Notes under the pieces: model-generated | Told to the model about the DNA's origin: nothing | What the model saw: the letters and a program-made list of their open reading frames with translations, nothing else | The model's database searches: none | Part shown: piece after piece, positions 1 through 11,344 of the stretch | How the letters are laid out: each line of letters begins with the position of its first letter | How positions within the stretch are numbered: position 1 is the stretch's first letter | Source: Globomyces pollinis-pini | Lineage: Eukaryota; Chytridiomycota; Chytridiomycetes; Rhizophydiales; Globomycetaceae | Assembly: GCA_025399215.1 (NCBI GenBank) | Contig: MU621205.1 | Location: 1 to 52,206 of the forward strand | Direction: 5' to 3' | DNA: 52,206 nucleotides | Position numbers and translations under genes: made by a program

Positions 1-994
1 ACTGTTGAAACCACCGAAGAAACTGAAGTTGTTGCTGAAATTACCACTACCAAAGAAACTGAAGTTGTCGTTGAAACTACTGAAGAAGTTGTCGTTGAAA
101 CTACTACCACTGAAGAAACTGAAGTTGTTGTTGAAACTACCGAAACTGTTGAAATTGTTGAATCTTCAGTTGAGACTACTGAAATCACTGAAACTGTCAC
201 TACTGAGGAAGTTGTCGTTGAATCTTCCACTACCAAAGAGACTGCAGTCGTCGTTGAGTCTACCGAAACAGCCGTAATCACTGAAACTGTCGAATTGATT
301 GAAAAACAAGGTAACTTTAAATAATGTAAATTCTAATATTGTAGTCGATGTACTTTTACCTGTCGATGTGGTTGAAGCAATTATATCATCTGCAGAGGAT
401 GAGGAATCTCTCCGATTACAAACATTGGAACAATCTAAACTTGTAAACGAGACGAAGGTTATTGAGGCGGATAAATTGCCTGTGGATGTTTCTGAAGCAA
501 TTGCCCACAAGGCAGAAGATGATGAAGCTGCGCGATTGCAAGGGAAAGATATCGAAATTGTTACTGAGAAGGTGTCACAACCTTCATCCGGATACGTTTC
601 TAGTATTTATAATTATGCAGCATCCTACGTCAGAAAAACTCCTGTTAATGAAGTTCCTGAAGTGGCATCAACTAAAGTCAGTGATACTGTGGTTGAAGTT
701 GAATCTGATGGTTCTCTAATTGATGAAAAAGAAGTTTTAGAAGCAAAGGCAAAGGCAGATGCTATTGCTATAGAAATTCCAGAATTGAACGCACCTGAAC
801 AAGATTTGGCTGATTTGAAAGACAGCATTGTTCCTTCTGCTGCGTCGGCTGCATATCAAGGTATCGCGATGGATACCTCCAAGACTCCTGTTACAACAGA
901 ATCGAATGTTTCCAACTTAGAACTTGTGAAGCCAGCTGAGGAAGATCCAATGTGCAAACCTCAGGGCAATGCAAAGAAATGTATAATTCTTTAG
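1..994 (+). CDS. T/E/V-rich repeat protein with C-terminal CaaX box (5'-truncated)
   Basis: The gene is open at the left edge of the window. Exons are 1-310 and 345-994, with a 34-nt intron (GTAACT...TTCTAATATTGTAG) that restores the frame exactly (960 nt, 320 codons including the TAG stop). The first ~100 residues are a low-complexity tandem array of ETTE/EVVVE units, acidic and Thr/Val-rich. After the intron, the motif LPVDVxEAI is repeated twice about 40 residues apart (around codons 107 and 147), each followed by AEDxEAxRLQ. The protein ends in CKPQGNAKKCIIL. CIIL is a canonical CaaX box; the terminal Leu favours geranylgeranylation, and a second Cys plus Lys residues just upstream could help membrane anchoring. 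I do not recognise the family. The inferred role is a prenylated, membrane-tethered repetitive or structural protein. The 5' end and any N-terminal domain lie outside the window. Confidence 0.75.
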
Positions 995-1088
995 ACTTTT
1001 TGAATTTGAAATTAAAAATAAACCTCATTTCATATATGTTGTTCTTGTCAATTTACTTTCGTAGTATTGGTTAAACAGTCGTTCGAGG

Positions 1089-1096
1089 AACGCGCA
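1089..1096 (+). promoter_or_regulatory. AACGCGCA motif just upstream of the RING gene
   Basis: The octamer AACGCGCA ends 18 bp before the start codon of the RING gene. The same octamer occurs at 5815-5822, 6887-6894 and (minus strand) 50665-50672, all in non-coding DNA of an otherwise AT-rich window. It resembles an MCB/SBF-like CGCG core. Regulatory function is inferred from recurrence and position only. Confidence 0.35.
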
Positions 1097-1114
1097 AAAG
1101 TTAATTAAAATAAC

Positions 1115-2122
1115 ATGAACGGAAAAAAAATGAACATAAAGGATGGTGGGAACAAATCTCACCGTTTAGATTCAATAAAGCAACAGCAAAAGCGTTGGAT
1201 CGGAGAAATTCAAAATGAACGTAACAGTCCAAATTCTCAAAGTCAAACTCCATCTCAATTTTATCAGAAGGAATCTGAAGATATCCAATCAAACAAAGTA
1301 TCCGTACAAAATTGGTATGGAGTAACAATGAATCGCGAAACAACACCAAACAACAATATAGGACTATGTAGAATATGCTTTAAAACGATGATAAAACCTG
1401 TGATGACAATTCCGTACATTTTTTCATTGCTAATCCCATAGTTGCGGTCATAACTTTTGTGATATGGTATAGATAAGGATACAATAATGATAGTGTCTTC
1501 AACCATTAATTCAAACACAATCTCAACCACCATGTCCTGCATGTTATCAACCAATCACGTCCCATATATTAAATAATGCATTAGAAGAGATATTGAATCA
1601 GAAACAATTTCAAAAGGAAGATCAAGTAGAGCTTTCAACTGGATTTAATAGTTTAAAAATCAATCAACCTGACTTTGATGAAGATCCTAACGCGCTGGCA
1701 TTGAAGTATATTTATTATTTATTAATTCATATTTGGGTAGGTATAAGAATCAATTGGATCAATTGGAAAAAAGAGTCTCTCTATTATCAAATGAATCTGA
1801 TACCATTAAACAAGTAACCAAAAACAACATCAACTAAGAATAGAATATTGATTTAAAAAAGATTCAATTAAAGAAAACCGTTCAATTATTGACAGATACA
1901 ACAACAGAGATGAAAGAAATTGCAGATTTAATGGAACGCCAGAAAATAAGATTACGACAATTAGATGAATTGGCAAATGAAAACCAACCTTTAGTTCCAA
2001 AATTGCATCAAGAGATTGGTGGGTTAGAAGAAAAATTGGAATTAGTGGGTGGAACATTACAGGTTTTGGTTAAACGACGTGATAAAGTATCGGTGGTTTG
2101 GAATGGATTAAAAGATCTTTAA
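1115..2122 (+). CDS. RING-finger protein with C-terminal coiled coil
   Basis: Five exons: 1115-1413, 1442-1466, 1494-1705, 1741-1813 and 1844-2122 (888 nt, 295 aa). Introns are 28, 27, 35 and 30 nt. A C3HC4 RING appears only after splicing two introns inside it: LCRIC...MTIPCGHNFCDMC...PPCPACYQPI (about residues 84-130). It contains the CxxC, CGH, FCxxC and CPAC zinc-ligand pairs, so an E3 ubiquitin ligase activity is likely. The N-terminus (about 80 aa) is basic and Gln/Asn-rich. The C-terminal ~140 residues are charged heptad-like helix (KNQLDQLEKRVSLL, then METKEI-type segments to the end), probably for oligomerisation. I cannot assign an orthologue. Exon 2 is only 25 nt long. The first ATG is used; an in-frame ATG lies 5 codons downstream. 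Confidence 0.85.
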
Positions 2123-2219
2123 ATATAAAGGTTAAATTGTAATAAACAAAAATAAATACTAAATTCCTTATTCTAAAAATTATATTATTCAATCCAAAAA
2201 TGTAAATTCAATAAACATA

Positions 2220-4821
<2,602 letters not shown>

Positions 4822-5051
4822 GTCTAAGTGTTTGTCAAGAGTTTTGAAGAGAAACCACGAACGGTGGAGACCACACAGACATAGATACACCCGCACCGAG
4901 TTCATGGGTTTATTTTTTATATTTAGTCTTAGTTTAACTGATTATTAGCTCAAGAAGGTACTTAAATTGTATATTGTTATGACCATCCGATATTGCAATA
5001 TCGCAATGGTATAGTTGTATTGATTCATGAAAAGTCGTTTAATAGATTTGC

Positions 5052-5756
5052 TTAATCAACTTTGATATCTCGAAGTTTGGATCTACACAAGAAAACTATA
5101 AAAGCTAAAATAACCATCACTGGAATCACTCCCATTTCTTGCCATCCCAAATCTAATCCAAAAGAATTGGGAACAATTTCAATAGTACCGCACGCCAGTC
5201 TAGATCCAGCATTTCCAGTCAGCTTGGAAGTTGGATGTGTCCCTTTTCCCAGATCATCTTCCAATTCATGGATAACAAATCCTCTATTCACAACCCCATA
5301 AGTACCATCAATTCTAATGATTTTATCTGTGACTATGGTTTCAATGAAACCATTTTCATCAGCTTTAAAATTGCCCAGATCACCATGGTGTCTAATAGTA
5401 TCATCAGGGGCACCGTGATCTACTTCCATAGGATTATAATGTCCTTTCAATTAATTTCAATATGTAAAACCTATTTAACAATTAATGGTAAGGTTAGTAC
5501 CTGCAGTAGATAAACAATCTTGATCTTTTACAGGTAAAGAGTGAATGTGAATGGCATGAATTGAATTTGGTAATAGTCCTGAGTAATTAAAATAATTTAC
5601 TATGATAAACCTTTAATTTTGAATTGAATTTGTACATCAATTGAAGTTTGGTATAATTTAATGAATCCAGAAACTTTCATCAAAGAATAAGGATTTACCG
5701 TTTCCAATTGAATTCATTTTATCAGGTAAAATAATTGCTTTTGCTTCAATTCCCAT
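5052..5756 (-). CDS. Cu/Zn superoxide dismutase domain with C-terminal membrane anchor
   Basis: Dismutates superoxide to O2 and H2O2. Exons: 5756-5699, 5673-5611, 5578-5501 and 5443-5052 (591 nt, 196 aa). The copper ligands AIHIH (HxH), the GHYNP bridging-His region, the zinc-loop histidines and Asp (DHGAPDD...RHHGDLGN), the late Cu ligand FVIHE, the disulphide cysteines (DQDC and RLACG) and the active-site Arg of SRLACG are all present. A hydrophobic helix (about residues 172-188, IPVMVILAFIVFLC) plus a short basic tail follows the SOD fold. No signal peptide is visible with this start, so the protein is either tail-anchored with SOD facing the cytosol or starts in an unseen upstream exon. 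An upstream ATG near 5850 could supply a hydrophobic N-terminus via a 53-nt intron. The last intron (5444-5500, 57 nt) looks like two fused mini-introns. Confidence 0.9.
5444..5500 (-). other. Two back-to-back mini-introns (30 + 27 nt) with zero-length exon
   Basis: The third SOD intron is 57 nt, about twice the window norm. It divides exactly at an internal ATAG/GTTT junction into 5500-5471 (30 nt, GTACTA...AATAG) and 5470-5444 (27 nt, GTTTTA...GAAAG). Each half has its own GT, branch-like sequence and AG and a normal local length. Splicing as one or two events gives the same mRNA. Confidence 0.5.
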
Positions 5757-5814
5757 TAAAATTTCTATAAAAAATTGGAATGATCAAAATGAATAAAAAA
5801 TAAGCTTAGCAAAA

Positions 5815-5822
5815 AACGCGCA
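5815..5822 (-). promoter_or_regulatory. AACGCGCA motif upstream of SOD
   Basis: Plus-strand AACGCGCA about 60 bp upstream of the SOD start codon. It is one of four non-coding copies in the window. Function is inferred only. Confidence 0.3.
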
Positions 5823-5858
5823 CTATTTATTAATGTAATGAAATCCATTGATATAGTA

Positions 5859-6053
5859 CTACAGCTTTGGTTTTAATAGAAATGAGTGATTTGAAATTTG
5901 AGGATAACCAAACAAAGATGGATGACAAACAGCAGGATCAATTGGAGTAACAATCTTATGAGGATGAATTTGATTTCCTCGCATCATAGTAACGAATGAT
6001 GGATGGTATTTGGAACTATCAAATGGCTGTAATTCACAAACTGTCACTTTCAT
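5859..6053 (-). CDS. Small hypothetical protein (64 aa)
   Basis: A single-exon ATG-to-TAG frame of 64 codons, fitted between SOD (same strand, 102 bp downstream) and gankyrin (divergent, 32 bp between start codons). It begins MKVTVCELQPF, contains several His and Pro residues (e.g. NQIHPHKIVTPID) and ends LLKPKL. It has no membrane segment and I recognise no family. Compact divergent placement next to a real gene and ordinary codon use support it, but its short length leaves open that it is chance. Confidence 0.4.
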   Translation of the reverse strand: MKVTVCELQPFDSSKYHPSFVTMMRGNQIHPHKIVTPIDPAVCHPSLFGYPQISNHSFLLKPKL

Positions 6054-6085
6054 TCTTTTTAATAAAAAACTAATTCTCCCTCTTC

Positions 6086-6871
6086 ATGGCTTTCGTACCA
6101 GAAACTAAACACTCTCATATCACTCCTACTGGAAATATATTTCAATATGCTTTGGAAGGTAAATCTGAAGAAGTAAAGACTTTGGTGGAAGCGGAACCAA
6201 AATGGTTATCAAAAACTGATGAAGATCAAAGAAGTATTTTATTATATTTAACTTTATAGCTATCTTACATTGGGCTGTTAGTGGTGGACATGAGGATCTA
6301 TTGGATTACTTGATCCAAAAGGGAATGGATGTCAACTTGGAAGATGATTCTAACTGGACTCCATTGATGATTGCTACTTCCACTGGTAATCTGAAGATTG
6401 TAAAGAAATTATTGGATTGTAAAGCAGATCCAAAACGTAACAACACTACCAAGCGATCTCCATTGCATTATGCGGCTTCAAAGAACAAGATTGATGTATG
6501 AACACCTGTCTAATCTGTTAGATTGGAAGATTGTTAATTCAACACGGGGCAGATGTTCATCAACATGATAACCTTGGACAAGTAAGTCAATGTAATTTAA
6601 ACCCTAGACATCGATCTTCCGAGCAGCATCTTTAGGTCATACCAAATTTGTTGCCATGTTGAAAGATGCGGGAGCCAAAATCAATATCAGGGATGCGCAA
6701 AATAATACACCATTGCATCTTGCAATTGAAGGTGATCAAGGGGAGACAGCAGTATATTTGATTGAGCAAAATGGAGATGTAGATGCTTTGAACAAGGAAG
6801 GAAAGACTCCTCTTCAAATGACTGATAATCAAACAGTTCTCAAGTTTATTAAAAAGGCTATTGAAGGATAG
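6086..6871 (+). CDS. PSMD10: Gankyrin / Nas6-like 26S proteasome assembly chaperone
   Basis: Ankyrin-repeat chaperone that binds the C-terminus of the Rpt3/PSMC4 ATPase during assembly of the 19S regulatory particle. Exons: 6086-6233, 6260-6495, 6522-6581 and 6608-6871 (708 nt, 235 aa); the three introns are each exactly 26 nt. The sequence is almost all ankyrin repeats: TILHWAVSGGHEDLLDYL, TPLMIATSTGNLKIVKKLL, SPLHYAASKN...IGRLLIQHGADV, SIFRAASLGHTKFVAML and TPLHLAIEGDQGETAVYLI, capped by a short helix ending KKAIEG. Length and repeat number match PSMD10/Nas6 (226-228 aa). Gankyrin-type identity over other ankyrin proteins rests on length, the LHWAVSGGH repeat and the end-to-end repeat layout. 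Confidence 0.88.
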
Positions 6872-6886
6872 TCAGAGTTCTAATAA

Positions 6887-6894
6887 AACGCGCA
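6887..6894 (+). promoter_or_regulatory. AACGCGCA motif in the gankyrin-CHCH intergenic region
   Basis: This octamer lies 15 bp after the gankyrin stop and 180 bp before the next start codon. It is one of four non-coding occurrences. Function is inferred only. Confidence 0.3.
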
Positions 6895-7022
6895 ATTGCT
6901 ATCAAACTTAAATAAGAATAGTGAGAATAATTCATGTTTAGAATATCCGTATGAGAAGAATGACCAAGTAGATCAGTGGGTAAATAGCGGGTGGGTAAAT
7001 ATCGCCATGGAGAGTCTTGTTT

Positions 7023-7036
7023 GGAACGTTCTAGAA
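7023..7036 (+). promoter_or_regulatory. Perfect heat-shock element
   Basis: GGAACGTTCTAGAAC contains three perfectly alternating nGAAn units (GAA-cg-TTC-ta-GAA), the canonical trimeric HSF1 site. It lies about 40 bp upstream of the CHCHD2/MIX17-like start codon, a typical promoter-proximal distance. HSF binding is inferred from the motif. Confidence 0.65.
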
Positions 7037-7074
7037 CGGATTGAAATCAAAGACAAAAAAAATGTTTCCAAAAT

Positions 7075-7534
7075 ATGGCAAGAAGACAAGCTTCAAGACC
7101 AGCTCCTAGACAAGCTCCAGCTAGACCTGCTGCTCAACCACAAACACCAGCTCCTGTTCAAGCCGCTCCTCCTGCTCCAGTTCCCGCTGCTGCTCCTCAA
7201 GGACCGGTAATATCTCTCATCCTTACCATAGGGCATGATGGCTTCGATTGCTGCAAATGCTGCTTCCATTGCTATTGGTCATACTGTTGCTCAGGGTGTC
7301 TCTGGAATGCTGTTTGGTAACTCTTCCCAACCTGCTCCTCAACAAGCTGCCCCTGTCCAACAAGCTCAAGCTCCTGCTTGTGAACCTGATCAAAAAGCTT
7401 TCATGAAATGCTTGGAAACCAATTCAAACGATATTAACGCATGGTAATTGTCTCCGTCTTCTTATTCCTTTAGTCAATTTTACTTGGATATGCTTAAACA
7501 ATGTCAATCTACCACACGAACTACTTTTGCTTAA
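7075..7534 (+). CDS. CHCHD2/CHCHD10-Mix17-like twin CX9C mitochondrial protein
   Basis: Small intermembrane-space protein imported by the MIA40 pathway; animal relatives act in cristae/MICOS stability and respiratory-chain regulation. Exons: 7075-7206, 7232-7443 and 7474-7534 (405 nt, 134 aa; introns 25 and 30 nt). The N-terminus is Arg/Ala/Pro-rich without acidic residues (MARRQASRPAPRQAP), like a matrix-targeting presequence. A conserved Gly/Ala hydrophobic segment follows (IGHTVAQGVSGMLFG), then a CHCH domain with two CX9C motifs (CEPDQKAFMKC and CQFYLDMLKQC). The second motif is created only by splicing the last intron. A perfect HSE lies just upstream, consistent with stress induction. 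Confidence 0.92.
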
Positions 7535-7764
7535 TCAATCAGCTGTAGTTGATTATTTAAAATAAAGTTGATTTCATTTCCCACCAATTCATCAACAAGT
7601 TGGAGTTTTTGTTTCCCTGGAAGGTGGTTTCTTTCAATTTAAACAACACTCAAATCCAAATGTCTTTAAACATAGTCTATGTTACTCCAAAAATCAATTG
7701 ACAGTCATACAGTTTATTATCAATGACAAACGCAAAATAGTGTAAGAAGAAATATCAAAATCAT

Positions 7765-9814
7765 TCAAGCAACTGAAACCGATTGAAAGGATATGTATGG
7801 TTCATGGTCAGGAGTATTCGCATGCTCTTGACTTTGTAAACGTTTGGTATCATTCAAAGATTTAAGTATCGTTCTACCCAATTGTTTATCATTCAATTGT
7901 TTAGCGCAGTTAAATGCAACAGTGTAGCAATGTAACGCACGATCGTGTACTTTTAAGTGTGCTGTTGTCAGTTAATCTAATCAATACCTTGTGACTTTGC
8001 GACCAACAAATGTGCATTTAGGGTCCATTTCAAATTATTGAGAAGTTCACAAACATGTATACATCGTTCTCCATATTCCGCAGCCTCTTCATATTTCTTC
8101 AAATGTAGAAAACAACGACCAATATCGTGTAAAAAGCATGCCTTTTCTGCATTCACTTCTGACATGTCTTGTAAACATTCCTGGAAACTTTCGATCGCTA
8201 GTGGGTAGTTTTCTAGTTGGATATGGATGCGACCAATTTCACCTAATGCTCTATTAACAATCGTTTGAAATTTTTGCGTTCGTGACAGTGATAATTCTAC
8301 ATTTAGAAATGATTGGATACCTCTTTGATAGGCTGATAACGCTTCTTTAGCATTACCCAGTTTCTGATATATTCCAGCTATGATATCGTTTAATTCAACT
8401 ATTATTAATGATTGAGTGATAAGTTACTTTGAATAGCAACGGTATCAGAACTAGTCAATTTTGCTAACAACCCTTTGGCTTTCTTCAAAGCAGCTTGAAA
8501 ATCGCCTTTCATTAAATCTAACCAGTTAGAAAGTGAGGAATACTATTGTTGATAAGGCCTAATCCAGTGTCTATTATAATCTGTGTTTGTGATTTTACAA
8601 TAATACTAAAGAAATTAAAACCATATGATTACGGTTTCTTTGGTGCCAAAGTTTTTCGTAAATTAGCAGCTTCCCCAATAATTCGAGGTTTATAACCTCC
8701 AGCCGTTTTTGGATTCTCACTGACTTCACGTTCCAAAGCTTCGCGTTTTTTATGATCCATACCTTTAGTAATAATTGCTTGTCGATTTCGAATCGAAATT
8801 GTCTTTGCCAAATCCTTGGAATGATCTTTTTTACGTGCATAAATAGGTTTCTGTTGTCTCCAAAATTCTGTACGTGTATCAAGATATTTCAAAGCATCAT
8901 CTACTAAATCTTTAACTTTTGCATTTGGGTTTGTGGAGAAATCTAGCATGTTAATGGTATTCGATTGGAATTACCACGATCATTTACAAATTGTTCCAAG
9001 TATTCCTTATCTGAATAAAGTTCACCCAATAATTGTTTGGCAGATTTTTCTCCTTTGGAAACTGACCATTTGTCTTTTGCAACCACTGTATTATTGTTGT
9101 TGTTATTGGTAGGCACTTTGGGAGATACCCAAACTCCAGATAAAAATTGTGTTTGTTTGGTATTGGATGATTGTCCACTTGGAACATTGACAACTAATCG
9201 TGCTCCAGGTGGTGGTTGGAACTTATAATCTTTGGGATCTAATCTAAATTAACGTGTTTTAAATTAACTTCCTATGGAATTATCAATTGCTTCTCTAGCT
9301 TTTTGTATTCCCAATCGAAATTCATCCAACTAAATTGTAAGTTATAAATAATGTCTTGGTTGTAATACCTCTGGTCTGAATTTGTTACCGCGATGGTAAT
9401 AAACCAATGCCATTTCGAAATCACCTTGCGAATATAAAGCTTCCGCTTTTTGAAAAACACCTATAATTAGAATTATATGTAATTACCCTATGATTATTGT
9501 TAGCGATATCGATATGAATGAATACTTTGAAAAAATCAGTTTCTTCTGTTAATGATGCATCAGCATCTTTTAATGCATTCAAAGTATCTCCCAATTGTAG
9601 GTAACATTTTGACCTTGCCACCAATACATTCTTTTCTAATGGTCTTAACAATAACGCCTAAATTAATGACTTTCGAATATACTTTTGAATAAGCATCAAT
9701 AGCTTTTTGATAATTTCCTTGTTTGGCTAGAATATCACCTTCAGCTGCATAAGATTGAAATGAAGAAACTGCTTGTTCGATTTCTGTTCCTGCTTCTGAT
9801 GCTTCCTTTGCCAT
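7765..9814 (-). CDS. ODAD4: Outer dynein arm docking complex subunit 4 (TTC25-like)
   Basis: TPR protein that docks outer dynein arms on axonemal doublets, so it is specific to motile flagella. Eleven exons: 9814-9683, 9657-9526, 9487 (1 nt), 9460-9369, 9329-9269, 9238-8975, 8942-8633, 8605-8544, 8517-8428, 8398-7988 and 7961-7765 (1752 nt, 583 aa). N-terminal TPRs (about 1-120) match the family: FQSYAAEGD, VLVARSKCYLQLGD, FFKGVFQKAEALY and GDFEMALVYYHRG. GIQKAREAIDNSIG and LGELYSDKEYLEQ follow, and then the hallmark YLDTRTEFWRQQKPIYAR (about 248-264). C-terminal TPRs (about 320-500) include EIGRIHIQLENYPLAIESF and CFLHDIGRCFLHLKKYEEA. The overall length fits, being somewhat shorter than the human protein. 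The 1-nt exon supplies the first base of the conserved Gly codon in FFKG. Confidence 0.92.
9461..9525 (-). other. Tandem mini-introns (38 + 26 nt) flanking a 1-nt exon
   Basis: In ODAD4, exon 2 ends ...GAT TTT TTC AAA, and the family-conserved sequence resumes as GGT GTT TTT CAA AAA GCG. The only GT...AG solution is intron 9525-9488 (38 nt, branch-like GCTAAC), a single G at 9487 and intron 9486-9461 (26 nt, branch-like TCTAAT). Removing the 65 nt as one GT-AG intron would shift the frame. The total CDS is divisible by three only with this G. Confidence 0.75.
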
Positions 9815-10213
9815 TAATTTAATTCTTAAAAATTCCCGACGATTCACGTCTTTGCCTTTGTCAACGTCATCCCATCCAACTCGTTTTTAACCCTTCACAA
9901 TTCAGATGCTTACTAGTTTATTATACAGTTTTCCTATTTGTAGTAGTTTGTCCTTTTAGGAACTACTGAACTTCAAAATGTTGAGGGTTCCAGATCTAGG
10001 ACAAATCATAATTCTATACATAGAATACGAATACATACTCATAAACAATAAAGATATCTGATGAGATGTGTTAACAGTTATTGAACACCAGATTCTATAT
10101 TATCATTCCAATTCAACTTGATAATCTATAACATATGAACTATCTGACAACTTTTGAGGTAATTAATTCACAGTTCAGTTAGTGATTGATTTGAATTAAT
10201 GTAATTTTATTTG
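9815..10213. other. Intergenic, ODAD4 promoter and DIM1 3' flank
   Basis: About 400 bp of AT-rich DNA between the ODAD4 start and the DIM1 stop, which are on the same strand. I see no convincing ORF, RNA gene or repeat. Confidence 0.5.
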
Positions 10214-10757
10214 TTAATATTTGTATTTTGTAGAATAGTCTTTTGGTGCATTCACAAGACCTTTTCCCTTTCTAGCCCCACGATAAATAGTTTCAATGAT
10301 ATCAATCTGTTTAGTTAAATTACTAAATACGTCGTTACCATCTCCTGTTTATCATCCAATGCCCAATCAATTTTATTGTTGTTTCCTGTCCCCAAATCAA
10401 TCATCATAAGTTTCTACAATTGTCAATATGAATAATTTTACATTTCTGAAAAAGAACATAGTGGTACATGCCTAATGGTAAGATATTTCAATATTACATC
10501 ATAAAGTTCGTACATTCGATTAAAATCTAACAATTAGCTTGTTATTAATTTATACCAGGAACTTCTGTGATATCTACCAAGTAAATAATAGCATAGTTTT
10601 TAACTTTTTCTGCTATTGAGTAAAGGATTTCATCCTGTTGCATACAAGCTTTGTCCCAGTCATGACCAAATCGAATCACAACTACTCGTTCTTCTTCATT
10701 AAGTATCGCTTGATCTACATGCCATCCGCTATGCAAGTGTGGTAGAAAGTATGACAT
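10214..10757 (-). CDS. DIM1: DIM1 / U5 snRNP 15-kDa (TXNL4A-like) splicing factor
   Basis: Thioredoxin-fold component of the U5 and U4/U6.U5 tri-snRNP, essential for pre-mRNA splicing in the nucleus. Exons: 10757-10556, 10526-10498, 10471-10442, 10413-10339 and 10306-10214 (429 nt). The product is 142 aa, exactly the universal Dim1 length. Diagnostic stretches include MSYFLPHLHSGWHVDQAI, VVVIRFGHDWD, IYLVDITEVPDFN, TTMFFFRNK, MIDLGTGNNNKIDWA and GARKGKGLV...APKDYSTKYKY. Two internal exons are only 29 and 30 nt and the four introns are 26-32 nt. A spliceosomal protein whose own transcript needs four mini-introns removed shows that the machinery handles them routinely. Confidence 0.97.
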
Positions 10758-10883
10758 TGAATTTTTTAAAGAAACATTTTTTGAGTTTTGTGAATCCGTT
10801 AAGAATACATGTTTCCAATTGTACGTTGGATAAGTTTTAGTAGTGGATTCGATTGAATTATAAACTAAGAAAGTAGAAGAGAA

Positions 10884-11212
10884 ATGGATTTATCAGCTAT
10901 CTTGAATTTCATGATCATAATTATAACCATTTCAACAGTGATTAACACCTGCAAAAATTCAAAATTAGGGCCCGTTTGGTAAAAACATAGCATGATGAAG
11001 GAGGGTAAATTGGTTGATACAGTTTTTAGAACTCTTCATTACTAAATATCTGAAAAATTATAAAAACTATGGTCGCTGAAGAGAGAGTTATAAAAACTAT
11101 ATCAACCAACAAGAAAAAACAACTGGAAAGGATCTTGTACAATCACAAACTCTTGAACCCATACTCAAATTAGGGATTCCTATTAATAAAGATGTTTATA
11201 CTGCAGAACATT
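10884..11212 (+). pseudogene. Possible decayed secreted-protein gene
   Basis: ATG at 10884 opens a 31-codon frame that looks like a signal peptide (MDLSAILNFMIIIITIST). Further on, a frame beginning about 11026 runs ...KYLKNYKNYGR, meets a TGA, and continues RESYKNYINQQEK...DVYTAEH to a TAA at about 11212. The tandem YKNY units and the interrupted frame suggest a decayed or misread small gene. No splice solution I tried joins all pieces. Low confidence. Confidence 0.22.
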
Positions 11213-11319
11213 AAACATTATCAGGAAATCTAATTAGTTTCCAACATACACAAACACTAGATGTTCGGATAATGGTATTCTATTTCGTAATACCTTTCCA
11301 AGAACACGTCAGTGAATCA

Positions 11320-11344
11320 CGTAATCTTTTCACATTATAATTGA
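11320..11344 (+). promoter_or_regulatory. Conserved upstream element of the 7TM paralogues
   Basis: CACGTAATCTTTTCACAT ending just before the ATG is nearly the same as the sequence at 51094-51120 upstream of the third copy; both are preceded by an ACGTCA-type core. It could be a shared promoter/5'UTR element or simply recent duplication. Confidence 0.35.

Larger units (their letters stand above)
10758..11344. other. Intergenic with decayed-looking short frames
   Basis: Spacer between DIM1 (divergent) and the first 7TM-family copy. It contains a duplicated TTATAAAAACTAT element (around 11060 and 11090) and the possible remnant described separately. The final 27 bp (CACGTAATCTT...) are conserved upstream of the third 7TM copy. 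Confidence 0.5.

Noticed and set aside
5..277. 90-codon Lys/Leu-rich frame overlapping the first gene
   Set aside because: Out-of-frame shadow of the ETTE/EVVV repeat; the acidic frame joins the downstream exon and ends in a CaaX box.
9272..9460. Long open frame on the minus strand (KRKLYIRKVISKW...)
   Set aside because: It is the wrong-frame reading of ODAD4 exon 4 that results if the tandem introns are removed as one GT-AG unit; homology supports the other frame.
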